From Ditylenchus dipsaci (lineage: Eukaryota; Nematoda; Chromadorea; Rhabditida; Anguinidae): 64,000 nt of DNA. Below, piece after piece: positions 43,984-56,737 of the stretch (position 1 is the first letter of the stretch; every line of letters begins with the position of its first letter). A program made the translations under genes and the position numbers. The stretch spans positions 124,001 to 188,000 of the forward strand of contig SADC01001202.1 of NCBI GenBank assembly GCA_004194705.1, written 5' to 3'. The notes under the pieces were generated by a model. It made no database searches. It had not been told where the DNA came from and saw only the letters and a list, made by a program, of their open reading frames with translations.

Positions 43984-45245
43984 AGTGTATTACCTTGTGA
44001 AAATGTTTTGCTGTCCGATGTTTATCAATAATTTCTGATATTTTTTAAAATAAAAAAATAAATTTTTGATATAGTTATCATCCATTTGTGTTGCATTCTA
44101 AAAATCTAGAGATTTTTTTGGTCGACCCAACCATCGGGTAATCAGTCGCGATTGAGGTAGAGGGGAGGGTAATAGGGAGAAATAATACCAACCCACCCCC
44201 TGGCCTGCCACCTTACTGCTAAGTATCCCTACCCCTTAAAAAGTTAGAATTGCGGCCCTGCTCGCTGAACTAATTAGTTTTTAAGGCGAATATTAAAGGG
44301 GCATGCTCGTGTAGCGTCGACAATGAGGCGGCGACCAGTAGTGTTTTTTATGCTCAAAAAATTTTATATGTGTTTTTATTGAAGTTTTAGTTTTCTACTT
44401 AATTTTAAAAGCTAATTTATGGAACTCCTACACAAAGTGCGCCCCAAAATTTTAGCTTCGTCCCCTGTTGTTTTTTCTTGAAAAATGCCTTGGTCCCCCC
44501 TATTTTCAACTTCAAATGGTATTATATGGAAGGTGAATTAGGTGAATAACCATTTACACCCCCCCCCCTTGAAAACAATAGGGGGACCAAGGCATTTTTC
44601 AAGGAAAAACAACAGGGGGACCAAGCTAAAATTTTGGGGCGCACATTGTGTAGGAGTTCCCTAATTTATAGTAGTATCAGTTTTGATGCGAAACTAGTTA
44701 AAGACGAAACGGTTGATAAGTTTGATTGTAACGGCTTTATTTGCGGTGTAGCAGCTGGACATGCCGCTTTAAAAAAAGTCGAGGTAAACTTATCATAGAA
44801 AAAGTGACTTTGAGATGAATTAACCTAAAAAAGTGATATGCTATGAAAAGAATGTTTTTTTATAAATATATGTGCCTACAAAATTCATTAAGATTTGTAA
44901 AAGTTTTGTTTTGTCTTTTACCACTCACCAACACTCAAAAGTGTTTGCAAGTAACAGAGAAAACCAATCCCACCATGAATCTACTCTTTCAACACCAAAA
45001 TACCATTTTCACAACAAAATTGACTCATTGTTTGCAAAACATTGGTTCTGCGAACAAAATCAAGCAGTCTATACCAGCAGCATTTTATTCACACCTCCTC
45101 ATCAACATTCAAACCAGCAGCTATTAGTCATTTACAGCATAAGAACAAGCCTTCTGGAACAACCTTGAAAGCGCTCGAACACAACCATTGTTCTTGTCAG
45201 TGTTCCTATTTCAAAGCAAGACTTCCACAATAGCAGCATCCGAAA

Positions 45246-48200
45246 ATGAAGTGGGCACCTGTTTGGGCATATTCTTGGCCCTAGGGCTTGCCTCCGCTAA
45301 TCCTCTAATTGAACACACCCGCGAAGCTGAGCATTTGCTCGATTTGCTGAGGAGGAACAACACTGAAGTGTCCATCCATGAGACAAAGATGGTACTTTAT
45401 GGACGCATCTTCTGCGCCAAAGAAGAGGTAGATTATTTATTGCTTACTTGATAGGGTAAAAAATATTTTTTTGTCTGGGAGTGAAAAAAGGCATTTTAGA
45501 AATTTTATGAACTAAACCGGCGACCCTCTCAATTCAGAAGTCTCATGCATCTTATATTAGTACGAGACAAGTGTTAAAACGTCTCTAAAGTGATTTTTGT
45601 TTGCTAAAACGATAAAGAAGCTATTTTATGACACTTTCGTGCATAAAAAACTAAATTTGAAGAAAAACTTTTTTCGAACGAAAATTGACCAAAATCTTGA
45701 TTAGTCTTGGTCATCTAAGGCAAAGACTTAAATTTTGGTTGAAAATTGATTTTTTATTTATGAAAGTACCATAAAATAGCTTTAGTATTATTCTAAGCGT
45801 AAAAAAGTTACTTAGGAGATGTTTAAACATTTTTTTTCAAATCAATATAAAATGCGCCCCCTGGAGTGCACAAGTGACGTTGTCCCCGCCAATTCAATTT
45901 TTTTAATCATTGAACCCCTGTACGGATTTTTCAACTTGGTTTCTAACAAAAAAGGCCTAGAGTTTAATTTCAGGTAGAGTTTTGTTAGAAACCAAATCGA
46001 AAAATCCGTACAGAGGTTCAATAATTCGGAAAAAAGTTTTAAAATTGGCGGGGAAAAAATTTGTAACAGATGACCATGCCCTTTTAATGGTTTAAAAAAT
46101 GTACAGGGTGGTCCGAGAATTTCGCCGATTTTGAAACGATCGTACCTTTTTTATTTTCGAACATTTTGAAGAGTTCTTTATTTTATCTGATAGAGAAAGG
46201 CGGGAAATTTAATTTGGTACCTTGCAAGTCACAATATCGAACCAAAATTTTATCCATAAACTGCTCTAACATTCATTCTTGATTTCGGAGTGGTACAAAA
46301 ATTATCCATATGGGACTTGTCAACAAAAGCAAAAGACAAACACATGGTAAGTTTTGGTATCCTGCTCAAACGTGCATATTGTAAGGGAGGCAGATATCAG
46401 AGAAATAAGAAACAGGCCTGGGGCGACCCGATAGCTCAAATGGTTAGAGCGCCGACTTGCAAGGAGGATATCGTGGGATCGCACTTTTTCCCAGGCCTGT
46501 ACAAAAGCCGTACGCGGCCACTGGCGTACGCTTACTATATGTGTGATTTCCTCAGGTGGATGCAAACCTAATTGGAAATGTTCTTTATTTTATCGTTAAG
46601 ACTAAAGGACCATTCGAAGATATATCGCAGGATTGGAGGGATGGCCACCAAAAACAACCATTCAGCATATAACTAAGGTTTTCCTCTAAGTTCGTTCGTT
46701 TTTCTTGTCTAGCCTTTGTTCATTGTCGATATTCGAAAGGTAAACTTCAGCGGTTACATCTCTAAACTCCGTCAAGCCGTCATAATCTTTCTTGGTGGCC
46801 TCATTTATCCAATGTGACGACTTGGTTTTTTTATTTATTTTTTCGCGTAGGGATATATCGGAAAACGAATCAACAGACCGTAATTGATAGATTGCAAGAG
46901 CTTATTGGGCAAATTTGTTTTAATTTTTGAGTACCTTCCTCAAGAGATTGTTGTGTGTCTGTTTACATAACAAGATTGAATCGGTGTTTTTCCGGTCAAT
47001 TTTTGTCCTGTCATTATGTTAACATTTGTTAAAGCAGTTGTTGAATAAAATTTTGATTCGATAATGTGACGTGCAAGGTACCAAATAAAATTTCTCACCT
47101 TCTTCTATCAGATAAAAAAATAAAAAATTTAGAAAAAAGTTGGAAAATAAAAAAGTTAGAGTCTTTTCAAAATCGGCGAAATTCTCGGACCACCCTGTAG
47201 ATATCAGAGGTTTAAAAAAAAACCTCACAAAACCTGTTTTTTAAAACATCTTGACCTCTTCTCTTTCATTAAATTTTTTTTTTAAATTAAAAAAAATAAA
47301 TTTTTTTCTCGCCGAACTTTTTTTCTCTTGGTACCATTTTGTAGCTGAGATGCAGGGCTACGCAATAAAAAAATTTCAGCCATATATCGCTGGAAATTTT
47401 TGATAAAAATGCGTTTATTTGCACTCTACATCGCACTCATTTAGTGAGATGTAGAGTGCAAATAAACGCATTTTTATCAAGACTTTTTCAGCGATATGTG
47501 GCTGGAAAATTTTTTATTTTGTAGCCCTCTCAGCTAAAAAATGGTAACAACAGAAAAGAAAATTCGGCCGAGAAAAAAATCTACAGCCGTTCTCGCCTAA
47601 ACAAGTCAAAAAAAAATCGCTCACTCATTGGGGACTTAGCTTTAGATGTGAAGAATTAATGTAAGAATAGTGAAAAATTGTAGCACATAGCAGCGGTAAT
47701 TTTTGAGGGAAGATGGATTTTTCAGGCAATCGTATCAAACCATCTGCAACTTTTCAATTTTAAACAATTTTAAAACTTTCAGGAAATTTCAGTGAAGTCT
47801 CGACAGAAGCGTTTCAGCAGCCTGGATGAGCTCTACTCCGCCCACGGCTACGCTCAAAGCCAAGATATGGCTATTTCCCGCAGTGATGGCGGAGATGTGG
47901 ACCAGGGTATGCCTGCTTTCCAGCCACAACCTCTACAAGGGGTGTTCGGCGACAAGGCAGTAGTCAGCACCGCTCAGACTCCAGTCAAAGTGTGGAACCA
48001 AAGCAACAGCAGCTATATGGCTATGTGCCTTTCCAGCCTAACCCCAGCTATCTCGCCCCTCCTTCTCAACCTTGGGAGGTTCCTGCATACCAGCCCCAAC
48101 AACCAACCTGGCAACAGCACCAACAACTCCAGTGGTCTTCTGGCCCTAAACCACCTCCAAAAAGTTGGAGTGGTGCTTCATCTCCAAAGCTGTGGGAGGC

Positions 48201-50703
48201 TGAAGAGCCAGAAGCCATCCAACAGCCTATGGGTTGGCCTCAGCCCGTCCAGCAACAACCCTACCAGCCACCCCATGTGCAGCCCATCGGCCATCAGTCT
48301 TGGTCACCCCAACAGCAAGCGCCTAATCCAGCTGTTCAGCCATGGATGGTGAGTTCTCCACAAGAGCAGTCTCAAGTGCATCAACACCAGAGCTGGATGC
48401 AGCAAGCACAAGCTCCTCAGACCTCTCAACCCCAAGTTCCTTGGATGCGCACACCTCACCCATCCCATTCTGCGCCTAATCCAGCTCCTTGGATGAATGG
48501 TCCAGTAGGCCAACAGTCTGTGCCTACGCAGCAACATCCCCAGCAGAGTCAACAACAACAGTTACACATGCCTCAACAGCAAGTACCCAGCCTAGTGTGT
48601 TCCAGCCCACCACTTTATGCCTCAACCAAATGTGGTCCAGCCCCAATCGGCGCCACAACAAAATGTGCCCCAACCGCACCAGACTATGGCCCAACACCAA
48701 GTTGGCCAACCCATGAGGCCCCAGCAGCAGACCCAGCAGCAAATGCCCCAACCCCACCAGACTATGACCCAACATCAAGTTGGCCAACCCATGGTGCCCC
48801 AGCAGCAGACCCAGCAGCAAATGCCCGAAGTCATTGCACCCCAGCCGCAAATGGTCCAGCAGCTGCCTATTTCTTCCTCCACCACCGATGCTGAGAAAGA
48901 AGAGTTCATGAGCAGCAAAAGCAAGGAAAACCCTTGGAATTTTGACCCGTTTATTGAGTCTGGAGCTGGTCTGACCAGGGCTGAAAAGGAAAAAGTTTTT
49001 GTTTTTCGGCAAAGCATTTAGACTGATTATAAAAAAGATTTACAGAACCAAAAGATGGATGAAGATTCCACTCCCAAATTTGCCCAGCCCATCATCAAAC
49101 ACCTTAGGTAAAAAAACTTTAGGTTATCTGAAATGTTTGGATAATTGGTTGGTTGAAGGCAAAAAAGAAGCCCCAAACCCGGTCCAGTGTACCTAGACAA
49201 TCCTGCTGTCAAGAAGACCTTCAAACTTGAGCCTGCCGAGGATGCTTTGGTTACCATCTACCAACCGAAAACTGTCGGTTTCGCCAAAATCAATGAGCCA
49301 GTTGGTCGAGTGAAGACAGACAAGGATGGTTACTTCAGAGTAAGAGAACAACTTTAAAAAAACGCAGCCGATCTTCGATTTAAGGACAGCTACGCAAACT
49401 TGATCCTCCGTTTGACAATTTTTTACGCAGCTCGATATTTTTTTGCATCTAAAGTTATTTCCGAATAGACGTAGGACGACGGCGTAGGATTGAAAAAAGG
49501 TTGGGTAAAGGTTAGATAAATTTTTTCGAAAAAAGCCAGCCGCAACCCCAAACGCATTTCTAGTGATTTTAGGGACTTGAAATAAATTCTACAGGGTGGC
49601 GTTTTGCGTTTTTTTGGGTGAATGAATTTCGGCCATAACTTTTTTTAAATTTTGAATGTTCCGACGAGATCTTTTTTTCATTTGAAAGCTGAGAAGTTAG
49701 GAAATCGACTAGTACTAAGCTTGCAGAAAAATTCTCATTATAAGAGACACAAATTTCAATAGACAAATAAGTTTTCTCTCTAACATTCTCATCAAGCACG
49801 TTTTAAGCAGCTAAAAGCCCAGTGTTTCAACGCCTCGATCTGCGCAAACATCAAATTTCATACAGGTAAATGAAAAAATAAACAAAAAAATCACCAAAAA
49901 TGCTGCCACATTTTTACCACCCTTATAAATCATTAGACGCACTTTTCCTTATCTGGAGCTGTGAAGACTATGGCGAAACAAAAAAATTAGCTTTTCAATA
50001 AAACACCTTTTTAAAGGGCATGATCGTGCCCGATGGGGAGAAAAGGCGCGAACCAGCAATTCTTTTCTTTGTCGATAAATTATTACATTCGTTCTCGTCT
50101 AAATTTTTAAAGTTTTCTGTCTAGTTTTTAAAAGCAGTATAAGGTCATCTATATCAGATTTGACGCAGAACGAGTGAAAAATGGGACGATTCGAAAAAGT
50201 TCGAAAAAAGCTGCTGGTTCGCGCCTTAACGCACGAGCATGCCCCAATAACTAATAAAATGGAAACAACAACAACAGTCTTGGTACCAATCCATTTCCTA
50301 ACATTTCAGCTTTCGAATAAAAAAAATCTCGTCTGAATATTGAAAATTGAAAAAGTCGAGGCTGAAATTTGTTCACCATAAAATTGCGCCACCCTGTATA
50401 TCACAAAAAAATTTAAAATCTCTATGAACTGTTGTATTATTAACTTCGACATCCTTTTGATGGACACACTATTTTGATTACTATAATACAACATTCCTAG
50501 ATTGAGATCACAATCAAAGATGACTACCCCTTTTCCCATCACCTCACCTATTTTACGGTCACCCATCAGTGCCCTTCAGATGGAAAGACCTCAAAAAGGT
50601 TTGCTTAATTCAAATTTCCAAAAAGCCATTTAATTATTTGCAGGACTGTCGATATGTGAGCTACCAGCCAATAATCCAACCTATTGACGTAACCACTGTT
50701 TAA
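45246..50703 (+). CDS. Secreted Pro/Gln-rich protein with divergent TTL-like C-terminus (copy 2)
   Basis: Same exon plan as copy 1: signal exon about 45246-45427, Pro/Gln exon 47783-48994, then short exons near 49,046-49,107, 49,159-49,339, 50,499-50,597 and 50,644-50,703. The Pro/Gln exon loses frame at about 47,940 (one G fewer than copy 1) but is open across the C-runs and A-run where copy 1 breaks. This includes the 26-residue repeat (QPHQTMAQHQVGQPM, PQQQTQQQM twice) and the continuous end QLPISSSTTDAEKEEF, NPWNFDPF. The two copies together support one long frame. A 51-base intron (GTTTTTG to TTTACAG) is inferred after AEKEK. Confidence 0.65.
46102..47199. mobile_element. CAGGGTGGTCC transposon (copy 2)
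   Basis: Same ends and TA flanks as 12,949-13,889. Longer because of the tRNA-like insertion at about 46,381-46,540. Confidence 0.75.
46381..46540 (+). mobile_element. tRNA-derived, SINE-like insertion (copy 2 only)
   Basis: Absent from copy 1, which reads GTGCATATGTGTGATTT across the site. The insert contains GATAGCTCAAATGGTTAGAG, a strong match to a tRNA D-arm and Pol III A box, followed by CGCCGACTTGCAAGGAGG, where CTTGCAA could be an anticodon loop (TGC, Ala-like). A weak B-box-like GTGGGATCGCAC comes before CCCAGG. The anticodon stem does not pair well and the T arm is degraded, so a functional tRNA is unlikely. ATAT occurs on both sides as a possible short duplication. Confidence 0.6.
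49590..50398. mobile_element. CAGGGTGGCG transposon (copy 2)
   Basis: Counterpart of 16,289-17,091, including the nested GGGCATG palindrome (about 50,018-50,245). Confidence 0.75.
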
Positions 50704-50889
50704 TATAGTCAATCAAAACTATAGGCTAAACGGCCTAAAACTTCACTTTCCCAAAAACCTGTTTTGACAACTTTTTTGAACTTCCCCGGTCGTTAGACGG
50801 ATAGAAAATATGTTTTAGGTGAAAAAAAGACGTTTTTGAAAAAAGTCGACCAAAATTTTGACTTTTAGCCTTAGTCCATCGAAGCAAAC

Positions 50890-51145
50890 TACCGTATTCT
50901 CTCTAATAGGCCGACATGTCGGTTTATTTTTCAACCCTTCAAAAATCGTGAAAATTTTGGGTCGAACTCGACATTTTCGGGTGAAAATCCAAAATCGAAA
51001 AAGCGGAATCGATAGAGCTCGTGGGAACTAAGAAAACGCAATAAACAGCGATGTAATTTTTTTTTCTTCGGACTGAGATACGGTCCCTCAAAGTAGGGGG
51101 TGTCGGTTTATTAGAGGGTGTCGGCCTATTAGAGAGAATACGGTA
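50890..51145. mobile_element. TACCGTATTCTCTC MITE (copy 2)
   Basis: Counterpart of 17,583-17,839 with the same inverted ends. Confidence 0.85.
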
Positions 51146-51663
51146 GGCAGAACAGGTACCCATATACCTCAGAAAGATTTTATTTGAAAATAGTTTTGTT
51201 AACTGGGGCCTATCGCATAAAGAAATTCTGGTATGCATGCTTTTTTATGCATACAGAGTCACTTTCGAGTGATTGTGTTTAAGGCATCTAAACCCCGAAC
51301 TATCAAGCCCGCTGCGCCCCCCGAAGTTGGCGCAGGGCTTGAGAGATAGAGATGCGCGTACTCACTTACCTTAGACATGATTCCGAGCAAGAATCATGAT
51401 TAAAAATGTATATAGAGACTCTTTTCGCCCACCTCTATTGATTAAAACATGGGAGAATACCCTAATATAAGACGGTTTGCCTTGCAGGACCAAGGCAAAA
51501 AGTCAAAATTTTGTTCGAGTTTTTTTTTCACAGATTTTATTCGACCAAATAAAATAATTTTTTCTAGCCGAATAGCAACCGGGAAGTTCAATAAAGTGGT
51601 CAAAACTCGTTTTTGGGAAAATGGAGTTTTAGGTAGTCCGGTCAAGCTATACTGTTATTTTAG

Positions 51664-51789
51664 CACACTATGATGGGTGGAGACACTTCCGTTGGCAAAG
51701 TTGTGGTTTTAGGAGTAGATGACCAAAAGCGAACAACCACTCGATGCCCAATTCCGAGTGGTGAAGTGCCTGCATATTTGGAGAAGTAA
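51664..51789 (+). CDS. Candidate terminal exon of unknown gene (copy 2)
   Basis: Same 41-codon frame as 18,359-18,484 up to the TAA stop, with GG replaced by SG near the end (PIPSGEVPAYLEK). Conservation of the frame without indels, unlike many nearby coding segments, mildly favours a real exon. Confidence 0.45.
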   Translation, partial: HTMMGGDTSVGKVVVLGVDDQKRTTTRCPIPSGEVPAYLEK

Positions 51790-52029
51790 AAAAGTTTTGG
51801 AAATATTATTTGTTGGAATGCTTGTGAAATGTGTGCTTGGAATGCAGGAATGCTTGAAATACTTGGAATTTTTATTTGGAATGCAAATATTTGGAATGCT
51901 TGGAATGCTAAAAAAATAAAAGAATGCTAAAAGGTCAAAAGGCGCACTTGGAGGGGGGTTGCACTTGAGTTTTTGTTACACATTGTCTTGAAGGGAAAAA
52001 AATTATTTAAATTTTTGGAAGGAAGGCAT

Positions 52030-53189
52030 CAGGGATGGGACGGAAGAGTGAAAAAGTCGGAACGGAAATCTGAACGGAAATAAAAATAAATAAAAAATCG
52101 GAAGTCGGAAATTGGAAGGAAAAAAGTGCCGGAAAACGGAAACCGGAAGAAATTCAAAAAAATTCCAAAAATCAAAAAAATTTGAGTCAGAGGGGAGGGC
52201 GTACACTTCATATACGCATCACTCAGGTCACAAGTTCGAATATCTACTGGGTGTACACCTTATATTTTATGCCATTTTCAGCAAGCTGACTGAGTTCTCA
52301 AGCAAAAAAGTACTTAATAATCGATTAGAATCATCTGCAGCACTGCTTTACTGTCAGCAACTGCCTTAATTGTTCGATTTAGTCTGAATAACCGTCAAAA
52401 TAAGACCATCCAATTAAAAGATTAAAATATTAGTTACACATTGATGTATAGAAACAAAGTGCACTTGTACAAAAAAAACTAAAAAATATTGATCACACCG
52501 GTGTGAAAAAACTAAAAATAATAAATTTTCAGATAAAAATAGGTGAGTGCTATGTTTCAGCTTCTAAATCGGCTCATTAGCTGTAAAACCCTGCGATGAC
52601 GGTCTTATTGAATTGCTAACAGCGAAATAATAATATTGACACCAAATTGATAAACAAAATATGAAAATGGTGCAAAAATATGTACACCCTCTGGTATTCA
52701 AACCTTAGACTTAGACGATGACCAATTAGGTGAGGATAGGAAAGTCGGAGATATTTGCCAGCGAAAAAAGCAAATTTGTAGCAGAAAAAATAATGTTCGT
52801 TTAAAAAATAATGATCAAATGATCTAAATAGATCTATAGATCTAAATAGAACAATTGATCTAAATAGATTTTCGTCCTATCACGAGACTATTTTGAACCT
52901 AAAAAGATCCAAAAAGGTCTAAAACTTATTTTAATACAGTCGAGTCTCGATTTAACGTACCCCCTGGGACCGGCCCTAGGGGTACGTTAAATCGAAGAGT
53001 ACGTTAAATTGGGGTACGTTAAATCGAGACTCGACTGTAGATCATTTTGTTATTCCCTGTCACCAAGACCTCGCCATTCAACTGTTTTCTTCCGAAATTT
53101 CCAAAGTTTTCCCCAATTTTTTTGGAAAACGGAAGGAAAAAGAGTGCCGGAAATCGGAAGACGGAAATTGGAACTCCGTCCCATCCCTG
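52030..53189. mobile_element. hAT-type transposon with nested MITE (copy 2)
   Basis: Same ends and GAAGGCAT duplication as copy 1 (18,724-19,761). It is about 120 bases longer, mainly because of the insertion at 52,935-53,039. Confidence 0.88.
52935..53039. mobile_element. 105-bp TACAGTCGAGTCTCG MITE (copy 2 only)
   Basis: Inverted ends TACAGTCGAGTCTCGATTTA and TAAATCGAGACTCGACTGTA, core CCCCCTGGGACCGGCCCTAG. Copy 1 reads TTTTAATAGATCATT, so the insertion split TA and duplicated it, as for pogo/Tc1-mariner elements. Confidence 0.93.
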
Positions 53190-53197
53190 GAAGGCAT

Positions 53198-54387
53198 CCT
53201 AATCAAAAACTACACGATTTGAGGCTCAAATTGAATAGCGCTCTCAAAAGTCTGAATTTCACAAATCAATTTTATTTTGACATTTTCTCAATCTCTTCAT
53301 TTCTCAGAGTTTGATAGCTTATTAGAAGATCAAGAACGCTTGTACAACACGCTTGTGCAAACAAAAATTAAAAATTACTGTAAAATTAAAAGAAAAACGG
53401 CAAAGTAGAAATTTACTGGTGAAATTCAGACTTTTGAGGGCACACTTCAGTTACAGCCACGATTTGATACAACAATTGATTTGGTAGATTGATGCTGAAT
53501 ATACGCGAAAAGACCTGCAAGCTACACGTTATAGAAGACCATAGCCGAATTATCATGGGTCGACTTTGTAGCTGTTAATTCATGAACATACAATTTACTT
53601 CACAAGTTCAGGGTAAGATTGTAAAATCTTGAGCCTTTTGAGTTTTAGTCTTTTTACCCTTTCAGTCATTTCAATGAAAATTTTCATTTACAAATGGCCG
53701 ATTTAGTATAATCTCTTGGTTAGTTAACGTTTTCTATATAACTTATTTAAATTTTGGCTGAAACCTCAATCAGTCGAACCTTTATATAAGGACACCCAAG
53801 AAAAAGGCCAAGGTCTGTCCCTATATAGTAGTTCGATTGTACAAGAATTTTTGTCAGATCGAAGAATAAAAAAAGTTCGCTAACACCAAATTACTATCGG
53901 AGATAAATAGCCAGATGGATTTTTCGAACTTCTATGATTGTTTAATAATTACATAATAACAACAAGAAATCGATCAAAAGAATGTTCTACAAAATTATTT
54001 GGACAAAAGCAACTAATCATTATTCAGCTAACTAGGGTTGGTTCTATTGTAGTCAAAGGGACAAATCGAAAACCAGCTGACCCAACTTATTCAATTTGTT
54101 TAGGTTAGAAAAGCATTTCGTAAAAAAATTTCAAAACAATCTATTGGTAGGGAAAATGTGTTTATCATTTTTGGGTTGCACAATATTTTTAAATATTTTT
54201 CCCCTGATGTTTTGCTACTATCATTTTGACTAATTTATTCAGCATGACTTTAGATTAAAAAGTATTTTACTTAACCAACCAGTATTCCAACACTTTTTGC
54301 GCAAGTATTTATACTCGATTTTTCTGTGCTGTAAGTTTGAATTTATCTTCTTAGCAAAGTTTAAAGACGAAAATCGAAAGCCGGGCA
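53198..54387. other. Intergenic AT-rich region (copy 2)
   Basis: Counterpart of 19,770-20,945; no gene recognised. Confidence 0.5.
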
Positions 54388-55217
54388 CGAAAAAACAGGG
54401 AGTTGTTTTTCATATTTAACGTCAAAAAATTCGTTTCAAAATAACATAAAGCACTAGATAAAATGGCCCTTTTTTGCGCTCTGTGATATTACCACCTCCC
54501 CCCCCCAATAATTTTTAGGCTTAGGAATATGGCTTAGCCTTTAGGCTTCGGGCTTTAGGCATTAGCCTCAGGGACAACACGTTATAATTTCACCATTTTA
54601 AAAAAAGTATGGTTTTTGGGTTACCTAAAAAATTATTGGGGGGGAGGGGGGCGGTATATTACAGTAGCGTCCCCTTTTCTACAAAATTATTTTAATGTAT
54701 TTTATTTTATAAAATTTAATTTTATTTTAGAAAAAATTTGAGAGCCCTATTCTAAATGTTTTTTCTGCATCTTTTAAGCATAGGCTGGCGGTTAAACTCA
54801 ATGACCCCTCACTATAAATTACACCATGAGGTCTGATATTAGGTTATACTATCGCTGAATTTACACTGCTCTTTACCAGGGTGGTATTCTCACCCGGCTG
54901 AGGCACGCGGCTGAGGCAAAATTTTCGACCTGGCGGAGATTAAGACTTGGGAGAATTTCCGATGTCAGCTGGGTGAAGAAAGTTTTTGCAACAAACTTGT
55001 TGATTTCGACTGTTTTTCGGACAGTTCCGAAGTGCTGAGGAAAAAGGAATTCTTCATTTCAGTAATCATAAATACAGTCATAAAATTTCATTACAGGCTA
55101 TTTCTTGTTGTTAAATTGAAGTCAGCCGGCTGACTTTGAACTCAGATATCAGCCAGCTGAGACGCGCAGGTGAGGTAAAATTTTGCACCTGGCTGAGGCT
55201 GAGGCGAAATTTTCCCA
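54388..55217. mobile_element. Copy-2-only segment with poly-C fold-back and CTGAGGC repeats
   Basis: Copy 1 runs from GACGAAAAT directly to TCCCACTCAGCC; copy 2 has about 830 extra bases. Inside, 54,487-54,675 is a palindrome with CACCTCCCCCCCCC and GGGGGGAGGGGGGCGGTA ends. The right part holds many GGCTGAGGC/CAGCTGAGG units. Whether this is one insertion or a deletion in copy 1 is undecided. Confidence 0.6.
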
Positions 55218-55533
55218 CTCAGCCTGCTGAGGCTGGGGCTGGGGCTGAGGTAATCGTTGAGTATACCACCCTGCTCTTTACTCAATTTTAGAGATAGCCT
55301 ACGAGAAATAGCCCTAGGAAAAAATATCTCGAAGTCAAATTAACTTTTTTTTGAAGATCTATCAAATGATGTAAAAAGATTTTTACATAGCAAATAAAGT
55401 ATATGAGATTCTCTTGTTAAATGAGTTCTAGTTACTTTCTCCTTATAATTTTTTTACGGATAATAACTTTTATTTGAGTAATACTAGATTTGGATTGTAT
55501 ACAAAAACCAGTGTCTCATAATTTATAGCAAAA

Positions 55534-55811
55534 ATGTTCACTAAGCACACAAAAAATAAAATTAGTTTTAGCTGAAATGTCTGCTTCACTGTTTGACAAC
55601 GAATGTGAATGTCCAGAGCCGATCGAGTGCTCCACTTACATTTTATGGACTATTGCATCACTACATTTCTGTGGTTTGTGTTGTGCGCAGTTGTCTACTT
55701 TTCTTTTAAAAAAGAGCCGGCTCCTAACAACCTCCAACTCCGAAACCCAGACCACCTCAAGTGGTCAACTTCAACATCAGCCCTGATATGGGCGGAGTTA
55801 ACTTTCCTTGA
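55534..55811 (+). pseudogene. Small single-pass membrane protein, frameshifted (copy 2)
   Basis: Matches 21,262-21,540 but has one extra A near the start (ACACAAAAAATAAA) giving an early stop, a missing base in the helix (ATTGCATCAC) and a missing C in the Pro-rich tail. Either sequencing errors or a decayed copy. Confidence 0.5.
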
Positions 55812-56737
55812 GGTCTCATTCATTTGAAAATCACAAGAAGCATTAAGATACAAGTTTAAAGCATCAAATCTCAAATATTTTCATCTTTTTCCTGTGATTG
55901 TAAATCAACCTTTGAAAAAAGCTATAGTGTGTATGATTCAGTCCTAAAAGCAAAAGTTGAGTAGACTTTGGAGCTTTTCGAAATTTTATATAAAAAACCC
56001 CGATTTTTCAATTTTGAATTATTTCACTAATTTGTGAGTTAGATATAAAGCCCAAAAAAATCAAAACGGAAAGGAATTGAAAATAGGTTGAAGTGTTCAA
56101 TGTCAGATTTGCTGTTTTTAAATTTTTAAATTCAAATCTAAAACGCATACCGTATTTTTTTGTTAATAAAGTGGCCCCCCCCCTACTTTGAAGACTCAGC
56201 CCCAAATAATTTTTTTCTGTTTTCTTAACTCCCAGGAGCTCTACCAACTCTTCTTGCTTAATTTTGGTTCAGCTCTCGAAAATCTCCAAAAAAAATTGCT
56301 TTTCGGAGGATTGAAAAAAAAGCAAGATACCTCCTAATTGAGAAAATACGGCAATTTATTCTTTGCTCTTGTCATTCTGTCAATTTCATATCTGAAAGGT
56401 TACAAGTAACATCTATAGCTTTTTTACCCTAGTAGCGAATACCATCCCCCCTCCCCGACGATTTTCACTTTTCAAAGTACCTAAATATATGTGCAGGTTT
56501 TTGGGAGGGTTTGGTGTGTTTATTCGCTACTAGCGCCGTTTTTTACTATCACTTCAAAAATTCTTCTAATAATTTTATGAATAAATTGAATTTTTGAAAA
56601 AACTTGAACATGATCATTTCACATAGCATGCTAAACTATCTTCAAAAGTTACAAATATTTTAACAAATTCGCATAAAATAACAAAATTGGCAGAACTTTG
56701 TTACTTCAAAATTATTATTGTTCATTTTGTAGCTCTT

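Noticed and set aside
46420..46495. Functional tRNA-Ala gene
   Set aside because: D arm is good but the anticodon stem and T arm do not pair and the B box is poor.
46290..46571. 93-codon plus-strand frame in copy 2
   Set aside because: It runs across the tRNA-like insertion and a transposon interior; it has no counterpart in copy 1.
54515..54575. Nematode telomere-like TTAGGC words (also near 33,635 and 22,260)
   Set aside because: Only a few scattered hexamers within fold-back loops, mixed with other sequence; not a telomeric array.
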